Below, in pieces: positions 8,958 through 17,088 of a stretch of 64,000 bases of DNA. Origin of the DNA: Streptomyces sp. NBC_01116 (GTDB lineage: Bacteria; Actinomycetota; Actinomycetes; Streptomycetales; Streptomycetaceae); contig NZ_CP108644.1 in the NCBI RefSeq assembly GCF_041435495.1, positions 682,001 to 746,000 of the forward strand. Reading direction: 5' to 3'. How positions within the stretch are numbered: the stretch's first letter is position 1; every line of letters begins with the position of its first letter. Both the position numbers and the translations under genes were made by a program. A model generated the notes under the pieces. The model did no database searches and was not told where the DNA came from. It worked only from the letters and a program-made list of their open reading frames with translations.

Positions 8958-9791
8958 TCACTCCGGCAGCGGGGTCCCGGGGCCGGGTGCGGCGGCGCAC
9001 GCGGCGTCCAGCCGGATGCGGTGGGCCATAACGGCCTCGGGGTCGTCGATGACGTCGACCCGGACGCCCGGGGTCTCCAGCACCGCCTGGTCCCCGATCT
9101 CGGGCGCGGGCACCCGGAGGATGTGCAGGGGCGGTACGCCGGTCAGGGGATGCGGCGGGTGGTCCATGGGCACCACCTGGACGGTGACGTGCTGCTCGCG
9201 CATCGCCTCGGCCAGCGCGGCCCGCTGCCCGTCCATGGTCTCCCGGTCGCCGACCCGCGTGTGGAGGGCCGCTGCCGGGAGCAGGGCCCACAGCGCGGCC
9301 CCGCGCTCGCGCATGCGGCGGCGGCGCTCCCGCAGCAGCTCGACGCGGCGGTCCCGGCGGGCGGGGCTGTCCTCGGGGTACTGCGTGCGGTAGAGCGCGG
9401 CGGCGTAGGCGGGGGTGCGCAGCAGTTCGGGCACCAGCGCCGGATGCCAGGTCCGCACGAGGCTCGCCGAGGACTCCACTCCGATGACGTCCTGCTGCCA
9501 GCCGTCCATCGCGTCCCGCCACCGGTGCCACCAGCCGGGCAGGTTCGCGGCGCCGAGCCCGGCCATGATGGGCTCCGCCACGGCGGGCGGAACGCCGTAG
9601 CAGCGGAGCAGTTCGCCGACCTGCCGGGCGTCGAGTCCGGTCTCGGCGCGCTCGATGCGCCGGACGGTGGCGGGGTGGACGTCCAGTGCGTCGGCCGCGG
9701 CCCGAAGGCTGATTCCGGCGCGTTCCCGCAGCATACGGAGGCGGACCGCGAGAACGCGGTGCTCCACCGTGGGACCTGAACGGGCTCGCAT
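8958..9791 (-). CDS. HTH (XRE) regulator with DUF5753 domain, WhiJ-like
   Basis: 277 aa from ATG 9791, with GGGAGGT seven bases upstream; the frame is open further 5' but overlaps the divergent gene. The N-terminus is an XRE helix-turn-helix (about 17-55, LRERAGISLRAAADALDV then TVRRIE). The rest matches the DUF5753 region typical of Streptomyces WhiJ-like regulators (PELLRTPAYAAALYR, LREQ-type segment, HILRVP). In these families the gene usually sits with a DUF397 small protein and/or a HATPase anti-sigma-like protein. Here only the HATPase is present, divergently transcribed. Likely role is developmental or stress regulation; the target is inferred to be the shared intergenic inverted repeat. 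Confidence 0.9.
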   Translation of the reverse strand: MRARSGPTVEHRVLAVRLRMLRERAGISLRAAADALDVHPATVRRIERAETGLDARQVGELLRCYGVPPAVAEPIMAGLGAANLPGWWHRWRDAMDGWQQDVIGVESSASLVRTWHPALVPELLRTPAYAAALYRTQYPEDSPARRDRRVELLRERRRRMRERGAALWALLPAAALHTRVGDRETMDGQRAALAEAMREQHVTVQVVPMDHPPHPLTGVPPLHILRVPAPEIGDQAVLETPGVRVDVIDDPEAVMAHRIRLDAACAAAPGPGTPLPE

Positions 9792-9851
9792 GCGCAGAAC
9801 CTCCCTCGTCGAGCCCCGGGGCGGAGCATCACACACTCTGTCGCTTGCAAA

Positions 9852-9879
9852 GTATGCGTTTTGCGTCGAGAGTGCATAC
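9852..9879. promoter_or_regulatory. Inverted repeat GTATGC-16-GCATAC between HTH and HATPase genes
   Basis: GTATGC (9852-9857) and GCATAC (9874-9879) are perfect inverted arms separated by 16 bases, a centre-to-centre distance of 22 bp, about two helical turns. They lie in the 88-bp divergent interval and reach the HATPase start, so binding would block that gene. The adjacent DUF5753 HTH protein is the obvious candidate ligand (inference). Confidence 0.5.
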
Positions 9880-10389
9880 ATGTCGGAAATAGTCAGTTGC
9901 GTGGAGCGTGCTCCCGATGACGGAGGTGTCCGAGGTGCCGGAGGTACCCGAGGCGCACACAGCTGGTGGGTTCCCCGATTGCCCGGGGGTGTTCCGGAGG
10001 CCCGGCACCGGGTCCAGGAGGCCATGCGGGCCTGGGGCGAACCGGCCGAACGGATCGAGGCGGCGGCTCTGATAGTGACCGAGCTGGTCACCAACGCCGT
10101 GCAGCACACCAGCACCCGGCGGATCCGCTGCCGGCTCCTGCGCTCCGCGGACGGCGTGCGCATCTGCGTGTGGAATCGCGGCCGGGCCCGGATTCCGGCG
10201 CCGGCCTCCCCCGGCGACTCGGCGGGCCTCCCCGTCGCAGGGGTCCCGGCGACGGGCGGCCGGGCGGACGACGACCCGCTCGACGGCCTGGCGGAGGACG
10301 GCAGGGGCCTTCTCCTCGTCGACGCCCTGGCGGCCCGCTGGGGCACGCGCGCCGCACTGGCGGGCCGCCTGGTCTGGGCCGACGTCTGA
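9880..10389 (+). CDS. Anti-sigma-like ATP-binding protein (HATPase_c_2, RsbW/SpoIIAB fold)
   Basis: 169 aa from ATG 9880; GTG 9901 is an alternative and neither has a strong SD. The N-box is ELVTNAVQH, followed by the core sheet CRLLRSADGVRICVWNRG and the lid/G-box region GRGLLLVDALAARWG. This is the single-domain GHKL kinase fold of Streptomyces anti-sigma-type proteins. Pairing with a DUF5753 regulator is common in the genus, and the pair is thought to modulate development. Substrate (an anti-anti-sigma protein) is not encoded nearby. Confidence 0.87.
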   Translation: MSEIVSCVERAPDDGGVRGAGGTRGAHSWWVPRLPGGVPEARHRVQEAMRAWGEPAERIEAAALIVTELVTNAVQHTSTRRIRCRLLRSADGVRICVWNRGRARIPAPASPGDSAGLPVAGVPATGGRADDDPLDGLAEDGRGLLLVDALAARWGTRAALAGRLVWADV

Positions 10390-10548
10390 TCCTCACCGCG
10401 ACGCACGTGCGGCGACTGTGCGACACACCCGCGGCGACTGCGCGACGTTCCCCCGACGCCTCCGCGACCGACCGGGCCAGCCTCCGGGCGTCTCCTCCGG
10501 GCGCTTCCTCCCGACGCCCCCCACCCTCCACCCTCCGCCCTCGCGTGA

Positions 10549-11265
10549 TCAGGCGGGAGCGGTGCGGCACTCCGGGTGACCCCAGCCGTTCGGGTTCTTC
10601 GCGATCGGCTCCTTGGCCGCGTACGGCTTTCCGCAGTGGCACCGGCCCGCGAAGCGCGCCGCGATCGTGCCGGTGGACCGCCCGCCCCGGGACGCGCCCG
10701 CGGCGCTCCGCCCCTTCGCGCCGCCGGACGGCGCCCCGGACGCCTCCGATCGTCCCTTCGTGGACCGCGCGGGCGCGGGCACCGGCAGAGCCGTGGCGCC
10801 GTGCGCCGTACCGGCCGGGCTCTGGGCCACAGCCGCCTCGCTGGCGGCCTGGTCGGCGATCGCGTTGAGCGGGTCGCCGTTCACCTGGTGCGCGGGCACA
10901 TAGCGGAACGTCACCGAGCGCCCGGCGAGCAGGGCGTCGATGCGGGTGACCAGCTCGCGGTTGGCGACGGGCTTGCCGCCGGAGGTCTTCCAGCCGTTGC
11001 GCTTCCAGCCCGGCAGCCACTTGGTCACGGCGTTCATGGCGTACTGCGAGTCCATCCGCACCTCGATGCGGGCCGCCGGACCAATGGACTCCAGCAGCTC
11101 CGCCAGCGCGGTGAGCTCGGCGACGTTGTTCGTCGCGGTGCCGAGCGGACCGGCCTCCCAGCGCACGGGGCTCCCCTGCGCGTCGGCGACGACCCACGCC
11201 CAGGCGGCCGGACCCGGATTTCCCTTCGACGCCCCGTCACACGCGGCGATGATGCACTCGTTCAT
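10549..11265 (-). CDS. Ribonuclease HI with C-terminal Cys/His extension
   Basis: 238 aa from ATG 11265, the start that aligns with the family's beta-strand 1; an upstream in-frame ATG at 11289 has a comparable context. Catalytic acidic residues are D10 (ACDGASKGNPGP), E50 (NNVAEL), D72 (MDSQY) and D138 (AIADQA), with H126 in the flexible loop, so cleavage of RNA in RNA-DNA hybrids is expected. After an Ala/Ser-rich linker (about 150-205) the last 30 residues form a small CHCG-x17-C block (GRCHCGKPY then HPEC) like a treble-clef or zinc-knuckle piece, not part of the usual ~150-aa enzyme. Confidence 0.9.
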   Translation of the reverse strand: MNECIIAACDGASKGNPGPAAWAWVVADAQGSPVRWEAGPLGTATNNVAELTALAELLESIGPAARIEVRMDSQYAMNAVTKWLPGWKRNGWKTSGGKPVANRELVTRIDALLAGRSVTFRYVPAHQVNGDPLNAIADQAASEAAVAQSPAGTAHGATALPVPAPARSTKGRSEASGAPSGGAKGRSAAGASRGGRSTGTIAARFAGRCHCGKPYAAKEPIAKNPNGWGHPECRTAPA

Positions 11266-11357
11266 CCCTTGATCATGCCAGCCCCTCATGACCGCCCCGA
11301 CCGGCCGGACGATCGCCGCGAGCGGGGACGCACCGCGACGCCCCCCGCCCATCACGC

Positions 11358-11388
11358 TTGACCTCAACCAAACTTGAGGTCATAGCAT
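11358..11388 (+). promoter_or_regulatory. SoxR-type promoter with 19-bp spacer and SoxR box
   Basis: A -35 element TTGACC (11358-11363) and -10 element TAGCAT (11383-11388) are separated by 19 bp, the overlong spacer characteristic of MerR-family activated promoters. The spacer holds CCTCAACCAAACTTGAGG (11362-11379), which has perfect CCTCAA/TTGAGG half-sites around six bases as in SoxR boxes; symmetry extends to nine-base arms (11359-11382). It drives the ABC exporter at 11472 with a ~77-nt leader. Confidence 0.75.
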
Positions 11389-11471
11389 TCCGAACGAATC
11401 CGGGGCCGCACGGCCCGCAGGAGCCACAGGCCGTCGGGGGAACCGGGGGCCGTCAGAATTCGGAGCGCCCC

Positions 11472-13370
11472 ATGGACATGGAAGTCACGGCGTGGCATTC
11501 GATGCACAGTGCGATGAACGCCCAGCAGAATCGTCGGCCCTTCTCCCGGAAGGCCTTACGCCGCATCATGGTCTTCGCCCGCCCCCACAGTCGGCGGATC
11601 CACCGCTTCCTGCTGCTGAGCGTCCTGACCGCGCTGCTCGCGGTGGCCACCCCGCTGCTGGCCGGCAAGGTCGTCGACGCGATCGTGAACGGCGCGGACA
11701 CCGGGACGGTCACCCGGCTCGCCCTGCTCATCGCGCTCATCGCCGTCGTCGAGGCAGGTCTCGGCCTGCTCACCCGCTGGCTGTCGGCGACGCTCGGCGA
11801 GAGCCTGATCCTGGACCTGCGCACCGCCGTCTTCGACCACGTGCAGAAGATGCCGGTGGCCTTCTTCACGCGGACCCGGACCGGCGCCCTGGTCAGCCGG
11901 CTCAACAACGATGTGATCGGCGCGCAGCGGGCCTTCAGCGACACACTCTCCGGCGTCGTCTCCAACGTCGTCACCCTGCTGCTGACGCTCGCTGTGATGC
12001 TCACGATCTCCTGGCAGATCACGCTGCTCTCGCTGGTGCTGCTCCCGGTGTTCGTCGTGCCGGCCCGCCGGATGGGGGCCCGGATGGCGGGACTCCAGCG
12101 GGAGGAGGCCGACCACAACGCCGCGATGGGCACCCAGATGACCGAGCGGTTCTCCGCCCCCGGCGCCACCCTGGTCAAGCTCTTCGGGCGCCCCTCCGAC
12201 GAGTCCGCCGAGTTCGCCGCCCGCGCCGAACGGGTGCGTGACATCGGCATCCGTACGGCGATGGTCCAGTCGGCGTTCATCACCGCCCTCACCCTCGTCT
12301 CCGCCCTGGCACTGGCCCTGGTCTACGGGCTCGGCGGTTACTACGCCCTGCGCGGCAGCCTGGAGCCGGGAGCCGTCGTGGCGCTGGCTCTGCTGCTGAC
12401 CCGGCTGTACGCGCCGCTCACCGCGCTGGCCGGGGCCCGGGTCGAGGTGATGAGCGCGCTCGTCAGCTTCGAGCGGGTCTACGAGATCCTGGACCTGAAG
12501 CCGCTGATCGAACAGAAGTCGGACGCCCGACCGGTGCCACAGGGCCCGGTCTCCGTGGAGTTCGACAAGGTGTCCTTCGGCTACCCCTCCGCCGAGAAGG
12601 TCTCCCTCGCCTCGCTGGAGGAGGTCGCCACGCTCGACGACCGGGGCGGCACGACGGTCCTGCACGACGTCTCCTTCCGTGCCGAACCGGGCCAGATGAT
12701 CGCCCTGGTGGGCTCCTCCGGCGCGGGCAAGTCGACGATCGCGCAGCTGCTGCCCCGGCTGTACGACACGGACGCCGGTTCCGTCCGGCTGAACGGTGTC
12801 GACGTACGCGATCTGAGCGCGGACTCGATCCGGGACACGCTCGGCATGGTCACCCAGGACGGCCACCTGTTCCACGAGTCGGTGCGGGCCAACCTGCTGC
12901 TCGCCCGGCCCGACGCCTCCGAGGACGACATCTGGGACGCCCTGCGCCGCTCCCGGCTGGACGGTCTGATCGCCTCGCTGCCGGACGGGCTCGACACGGT
13001 GGTGGGCGAGCGCGGCTACCGGCTCTCCGGCGGGGAGCGCCAGCGCCTCACCATCGCCCGGCTGCTGCTGGCCCGTCAGCGGGTCGTGATCCTCGACGAG
13101 GCGACCGCGCACCTCGACTCCACCTCGGAGGCCGCCGTCCAGGAGGCGCTGGCCGAAGCGCTGGCGGGCCGGACCGCCCTGGTGATCGCGCACCGGCTCT
13201 CGACCGTGCGGGCGGCCGACCGGATCCTGGTCGTGGAGGCGGGCCGGGTCGTCGAGAACGGCACGCACACCGAGCTGCTCGCGGCCGGCGGGAGGTACGA
13301 GGAGCTGTACCGCACCCAGTTCGAACGGCCGTCCTCCGACGGGAAGAGGCCGGTCGAGCCGGTCCGCTGA
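11472..13370 (+). CDS. ABC exporter half-transporter (MsbA/multidrug type), probable SoxR target with TTA codon
   Basis: 632 aa. ATG 11472 is preceded by GGAG at 11462; upstream in-frame codons lie inside the SoxR-type operator. Six transmembrane helices (about 38-330) form an ABC type-1 exporter domain, followed by an ATPase with GSSGAGKST, signature LSGGERQR and Walker B VVILDEATAHLD. One subunit carries both domains, so it should work as a homodimer. The promoter resembles those of the Streptomyces SoxR regulon, which includes an ABC transporter induced by redox-active pigments. Leu29 is encoded by TTA (11556-11558), so translation should also depend on bldA tRNA. Export of redox-active metabolites or drugs is inferred. 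Confidence 0.93.
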   Translation: MDMEVTAWHSMHSAMNAQQNRRPFSRKALRRIMVFARPHSRRIHRFLLLSVLTALLAVATPLLAGKVVDAIVNGADTGTVTRLALLIALIAVVEAGLGLLTRWLSATLGESLILDLRTAVFDHVQKMPVAFFTRTRTGALVSRLNNDVIGAQRAFSDTLSGVVSNVVTLLLTLAVMLTISWQITLLSLVLLPVFVVPARRMGARMAGLQREEADHNAAMGTQMTERFSAPGATLVKLFGRPSDESAEFAARAERVRDIGIRTAMVQSAFITALTLVSALALALVYGLGGYYALRGSLEPGAVVALALLLTRLYAPLTALAGARVEVMSALVSFERVYEILDLKPLIEQKSDARPVPQGPVSVEFDKVSFGYPSAEKVSLASLEEVATLDDRGGTTVLHDVSFRAEPGQMIALVGSSGAGKSTIAQLLPRLYDTDAGSVRLNGVDVRDLSADSIRDTLGMVTQDGHLFHESVRANLLLARPDASEDDIWDALRRSRLDGLIASLPDGLDTVVGERGYRLSGGERQRLTIARLLLARQRVVILDEATAHLDSTSEAAVQEALAEALAGRTALVIAHRLSTVRAADRILVVEAGRVVENGTHTELLAAGGRYEELYRTQFERPSSDGKRPVEPVR

Positions 13371-13392
13371 CCGGCGCCCGTCGCCCGTCGCC

Positions 13393-13428
13393 ACGCCGTC
13401 CGGCCGGACCTCATCGGCCGGACGGCGT
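13393..13428. terminator. Bidirectional terminator hairpin
   Basis: Perfect 14-bp arms ACGCCGTCCGGCCG / CGGCCGGACGGCGT with an eight-base loop, 23 bases after the ABC exporter stop and abutting the stop of the convergent small gene. No U-tract, as is usual in this genus. Confidence 0.75.
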
Positions 13429-13697
13429 CAGCGCGTGCCCGTGCGGACGAGCGGGACCCGGTCGGCGGTCCGCAGCCGCCGCAGCGCGTGGCCGCCGCAC
13501 CGGCGCCACTCCCTGGGCGACGCCCGCGGACGGTGCGCGCCGTTGGTGACGAGCGCGTTCACCGAGGTCATCGGGTCCGCCGCCATGGTCTTGGCCAGGA
13601 GCACGCCGACCACCAGCGGGAGCAGCGTGACGGCCAGGGCGGAGCCGGCGGTGGTGACGTGCTGGATGCGGGGGCGGCGCGGCGCTTCGGAGGTCAT
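13428..13697 (-). CDS. Small hypothetical single-pass membrane protein
   Basis: 89 aa from ATG 13697; the frame is open 32 codons further upstream, but the segment before 13697 is Pro-rich and overlaps the promoter region of the divergent methyltransferase gene. There is one hydrophobic helix, about residues 17-38 (ALAVTLLPLVVGVLLAK), then a short polar stretch and an Arg-rich C-terminus. The SD is weak. No family recognised, and coding is supported mainly by GC-rich third positions and the convergent terminator ending exactly at its stop. Confidence 0.5.
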   Translation of the reverse strand: MTSEAPRRPRIQHVTTAGSALAVTLLPLVVGVLLAKTMAADPMTSVNALVTNGAHRPRASPREWRRCGGHALRRLRTADRVPLVRTGTR

Positions 13698-13849
13698 GCG
13701 CTCATCGAACAGCGGCCCGGGAACCGCGACATCGGGGATCGTACTCAGGGGCGCGGGACCGGCATACTCAGGCGCTCGCCGGGGGACGCTCACAGCGGCC
13801 GGGCACGCGGTTCCCGGCCGGGCCGCCGCACCACGGAAGGATCGCCTCG

Positions 13850-14545
13850 ATGGGTGACAGCCAGGGACTCGGTGACAGCGGGCGGCCCCGCGGCGGCCAG
13901 GGGCTTCCGGACGCGGACGGCGACCGCGGGCGTCCGGCCGCGGCGGTGTTCGACGCGCTGGGAGCGGAGTACGAACATGCCTTCGCCGGTTCGGCCGCCC
14001 ATCGCGAATCGCTGGAGCGGCTGCTGGCGGACCTGGCCCCGGGGAGCCGGGTCCTGGACGTGGGCTGCGGGACGGGCCGGCCCACGGCGCAGACCCTGGC
14101 GGAAGCGGGGCACCGGGTGCTCGGCGTCGATGTGTCGCCGGTGATGATCGCGCTCGCGGCCCGGCAGGTGCCGGAGGCGGAGTTCCGGTGTGCTGACGTC
14201 CGCGATCTCTCCGTGTCCGAGGGCGAGTTCGACGCGGTCTGCGTGTACTTCTCGCTGCTCCAGATGGAGCGCGGGGAGCAGCGCGCGCTGCTGGAGCGGC
14301 TCGCGTGGTCGCTGCGGCCCGGCGGGCTGCTGGTCGCCGCGACGGTGCCGGTGGACGTCGCGGGCGTCGACGCGGTGTTCATGGGGCAGCCGGTCCGGGT
14401 CTCCAGCTTCGACGCCGAGGAGTTCACCGCCCTGATCGCGCGGGCGGGGGTCGCCGTGGAGTGGGAGCACAACGCGCTGTTCACCCCGGACCACCCGGCC
14501 GGCGCACCCGAACCGCACCTCTTCCTGCACGGCCGCCGCACCTGA
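13850..14545 (+). CDS. Class I SAM-dependent methyltransferase
   Basis: 231 aa with ATG 13850 behind GAAGGATCGCCTC-type SD. After a ~35-residue Gly/Pro-rich N-terminus the Rossmann methyltransferase core is clear: motif I VLDVGCGTGRPT (SAM loop), motif II VLGVDVSP, motif III ADVRDLS, and motif IV region FDAVCVYFSLLQM followed by LRPGGLLVAAT. The C-terminal part forms the usual beta-strand 6-7 hairpin. It resembles the Methyltransf_11/25 small-molecule group; the substrate cannot be told. Monocistronic between a divergent small gene and the carbonic anhydrase unit. Confidence 0.9.
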   Translation: MGDSQGLGDSGRPRGGQGLPDADGDRGRPAAAVFDALGAEYEHAFAGSAAHRESLERLLADLAPGSRVLDVGCGTGRPTAQTLAEAGHRVLGVDVSPVMIALAARQVPEAEFRCADVRDLSVSEGEFDAVCVYFSLLQMERGEQRALLERLAWSLRPGGLLVAATVPVDVAGVDAVFMGQPVRVSSFDAEEFTALIARAGVAVEWEHNALFTPDHPAGAPEPHLFLHGRRT

Positions 14546-14582
14546 CGGCGCCGCCCTCCCTCGCGGCACTCCCCACCCATTG

Positions 14583-14659
14583 GCTATCACAAAGAACAAG
14601 CCGAATGAATGACATGGGTGGCGCATTTGCGTTCCTTCACGAGAAGGTAATGCGATAGC
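14583..14659 (+). promoter_or_regulatory. Structured leader-like element between methyltransferase and carbonic anhydrase genes
   Basis: The 316-bp interval 14546-14861 has no gene and is less GC-rich than its surroundings. Its 5' half holds nested pairing: CCTTC (14634-14638)/GAAGG (14643-14647) with an ACGA loop, CGCATT (14622-14627)/AATGCG (14649-14654), and outer GCTATC (14583-14588)/GATAGC (14654-14659). Further on are a GAACGTTC palindrome near 14778 and the carbonic anhydrase promoter region, not resolved. It could be a folded RNA leader or terminator of the methyltransferase transcript. Confidence 0.4.
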
Positions 14660-14861
14660 AAAGTTCTGGTCGTTATGCTCTGCTGAAGTCGTATCCGCAA
14701 GGAGCGACCGGAGTGGGCTTCACAGCGACCGCCACCCGGCAAACCGCAAGGTGAGGCACCCTCACCATTCCGAACGTTCATCCGATCGTGAACAGTGCAT
14801 TCGTCAATATGACCCGACCACACCGCTCCCCGGCACCACCGGATGCAGGAGGCAGGCCACC

Positions 14862-15458
14862 ATGCAGTCCCTCGTAGAACACGCCCGGACATTCACCGAG
14901 CACGTCGCCGCGAACGCAAAGCATTTCGAACATCTCGCGGACGGCCAGACCCCCGAAGCACTCTTCGTCACGTGCTCGGACTCGCGTGTCGTCCCCTCAC
15001 TGATCACCGGCGCCCGTCCGGGTCAGCTCTTCGAACTCCGCACCGCGGGCAACATCGTTCCGCCCTATCTGGCACAGGACCGGCCCACGGGCGAGGCCGC
15101 GACCATCGAGTACGCCCTGCGCGCGCTCCGGGTGCGCGACATCATCGTGTGCGGGCACTCCCACTGCGGCGCCGTGGGCGCCGTGTTCCGCGGCGACGAC
15201 CTCTCCGCCATGCCCGCCGTCCGCCACTGGCTGGAGCACTCCACGGACGGCAGGGACCCGGCGGCGGACCCCGACGACCTCCCCGTCGCGATCCAGACCC
15301 ACGCCCTCGCCCAGCTCAACACCCTGCGGGGCTACCCCGCGGTGCGCGAGCGGCTCGCCGAGGGCACCCTCGGCCTGCACGCCTGGTACTACGAAGTCCA
15401 CACCGGCTCCGTCAGCGTCCACCGCCCGGAGCGCGGAACCGAGTTCGCCCGCCTTTGA
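14862..15458 (+). CDS. Beta-class carbonic anhydrase (copy 1, beside SulP transporter)
   Basis: 198 aa from ATG 14862, with AGGAGG nine bases upstream. Zinc ligands are C38 (in CSDSR with the D40/R42 dyad), H99 and C102 (CGHSHCGAVGA), the standard beta-carbonic anhydrase set. It should interconvert CO2 and bicarbonate in the cytosol. The SulP-family gene starts 76 bases downstream on the same strand, and such pairs are read as bicarbonate uptake plus hydration modules. A paralogous pair lies at 35000-37213; this copy has no TTA codon and no adjacent sensor kinase. Confidence 0.93.
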   Translation: MQSLVEHARTFTEHVAANAKHFEHLADGQTPEALFVTCSDSRVVPSLITGARPGQLFELRTAGNIVPPYLAQDRPTGEAATIEYALRALRVRDIIVCGHSHCGAVGAVFRGDDLSAMPAVRHWLEHSTDGRDPAADPDDLPVAIQTHALAQLNTLRGYPAVRERLAEGTLGLHAWYYEVHTGSVSVHRPERGTEFARL

Positions 15459-15534
15459 CGGATTTCCCTCCCCCCACGCTCACGCGCCCGGCCCCCCGGC
15501 CGGGCGCGACCGTACCCCACAAGGGAAACCCATC

Positions 15535-17004
15535 GTGCTTTCCGCGAAGGAACTCAAGAACCCCCACGTCGTACGCCGTGACCTGCTGGCGTCACTCGTC
15601 GTCTTCCTGGTCGCGCTGCCGCTGTGCGTCGGCGTCGCCGTCGCCTCCGGAGTGCCCGCCGAACTGGGCCTGGTCACCGGCATCGTCGGCGGGCTCGTCG
15701 TCGGCTTCCTGCCGGGCAGCAAGCTCCAGGTCAGCGGACCGGCCGCGGGGCTCACCGTGCTCGTCTACGAGGCGGTCAAGGAATTCGGCCTCGGCACGCT
15801 CGGCCCCATCGTGCTGGCCGCCGGACTGCTTCAGGTGGTGCTGGGCCTGGCGCGCTTCGGCCGCTGGTTCCGCGCCATCTCCGTCTCCGTGGTGCAGGGC
15901 ATGCTCGGCGGCATCGGCCTGATCATCGTGCTGGGCCAGGTGTACGCCATGGCCGACACCGAACAGCCGGGCAGCGGTCTCGCCAAGCTGGCCGGACTCC
16001 CCGGTCTCGCCGTCGAGATCATCACGAACCAGGAGGCCCTCACCGCCTTCGGCCTCGGCGCCGGAACCGTCGCCGTGCTGCTGCTGTGGCCGAAGCTCCC
16101 GGCGACCGTACGCCTCGTCCCGGCACCCCTCGCCGCGGTCGCCCTGGCCACCGCCGTCGCCTACCTGGCCGGTCTGCGGCCGGCGGTGGCCGATGTGAAC
16201 GGGCTGCTGCAGGCCATCGACCCGCCCGGCGGGGCGGATTTCGCCCGGCTCGCCGATGTGGCGGTCATCGGCACCGTCCTGGCCTTCGCCCTCATCGCCT
16301 CGGCGGAGAGTCTGTTCAGCGCGGCGGCCGTCGACCGGATGCACGACGGGCCCCGCACCGACTACGACAAGGAGTTGGTGGCCCAGGGCGTCGGCAACAC
16401 CATCTGCGGGGCACTCGGCGCGCTGCCGATGACCGCGGTCATCGTCCGCAGCGCCACCAACGTCCAGGCCGGGGCGACCACCGCGCTCTCCCGGATCGCC
16501 CACGGCCTGTGGCTGCTGCTCTTCGCCGCGCTGCTGCCCGCGGCCGTCGGGATCATCCCGCTGGCCGCGCTGGCCGGGATCCTCGTCCACGCCGGGTGCA
16601 AGCTGGTGCCCGCCAAGGAGTTCGGCCCGCTGTGGCGCGAACACCGCGGGGAGGCCGTGCTGCTGGCGATCACCGCGATCGCGATCGTCGTGACCAACCT
16701 GTTCGAGGGGGTCGTGCTCGGCCTGCTGCTGGCGGTGGTCAAGTCGGCCTGGGAGACCTCGCACGTCCAGCTCACCACCCGTCGGCTCACCGGCGGCCGG
16801 GTCGTGGTGACCCTCACCGGGAACGCCACCTTCCTGCGACTGCCGCGCATCCTGGAGCAGTTGGAGAAGCTCCCGCAGGACCAGCCCATAGAGCTGGACC
16901 TGACCGGTCTGCGCCACCTCGACCACGCCTGCCGGGTCGCCCTGGAGAACTGGGCGCGCCGGCACAACAACGCGGAGATCGAGCCGGTGACGATCCGCCG
17001 GTAG
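15535..17004 (+). CDS. SulP-family anion (bicarbonate/sulfate) transporter with STAS-like tail (copy 1)
   Basis: 489 aa from GTG 15535, with AAGGG upstream. About 12-14 transmembrane segments start at residue 20; the SulP consensus appears as SGPAAGLTVLVYEAV and in the AAAVDRMHDGPRTDYDKEL cytoplasmic region, LGALPMTAVIVRSATNVQAG and LLAAV-type helices. A C-terminal domain of ~80 residues (VVVTLTGNATFLRLPRILEQ onward) has the STAS fold pattern but is short. Coupling to carbonic anhydrase points to bicarbonate rather than sulfate transport, as in SulP proteins of the BicA type (inference). Confidence 0.9.
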   Translation: MLSAKELKNPHVVRRDLLASLVVFLVALPLCVGVAVASGVPAELGLVTGIVGGLVVGFLPGSKLQVSGPAAGLTVLVYEAVKEFGLGTLGPIVLAAGLLQVVLGLARFGRWFRAISVSVVQGMLGGIGLIIVLGQVYAMADTEQPGSGLAKLAGLPGLAVEIITNQEALTAFGLGAGTVAVLLLWPKLPATVRLVPAPLAAVALATAVAYLAGLRPAVADVNGLLQAIDPPGGADFARLADVAVIGTVLAFALIASAESLFSAAAVDRMHDGPRTDYDKELVAQGVGNTICGALGALPMTAVIVRSATNVQAGATTALSRIAHGLWLLLFAALLPAAVGIIPLAALAGILVHAGCKLVPAKEFGPLWREHRGEAVLLAITAIAIVVTNLFEGVVLGLLLAVVKSAWETSHVQLTTRRLTGGRVVVTLTGNATFLRLPRILEQLEKLPQDQPIELDLTGLRHLDHACRVALENWARRHNNAEIEPVTIRR

Positions 17005-17038
17005 CCGGGACTCGGGGCAGCGGCCCCGAACAGCGGCA

Positions 17039-17074
17039 GGACGCCGGGCGCTTCACGTGAAGCGCCCGGCGTCC
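17039..17074. terminator. Perfect 36-bp palindrome, bidirectional terminator
   Basis: Two 18-base arms with no loop (first arm GGACGCCGGGCGCTTCAC), lying 35 bases after the SulP stop and 15 bases after the convergent methyltransferase stop. The position between convergent genes fits a shared terminator. Confidence 0.8.
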
Positions 17075-17088
17075 GAGACGTCCAGTCG

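Noticed and set aside
10408..10446. Imperfect GCGGCGACTG repeats after the HATPase gene
   Set aside because: Two copies only, typical GC-rich low complexity near a gene end; no consistent structure.
14604..14657. 17-codon reading frame in the interval before carbonic anhydrase copy 1
   Set aside because: No SD sequence and it lies inside the pairing element; nothing suggests a regulatory peptide.
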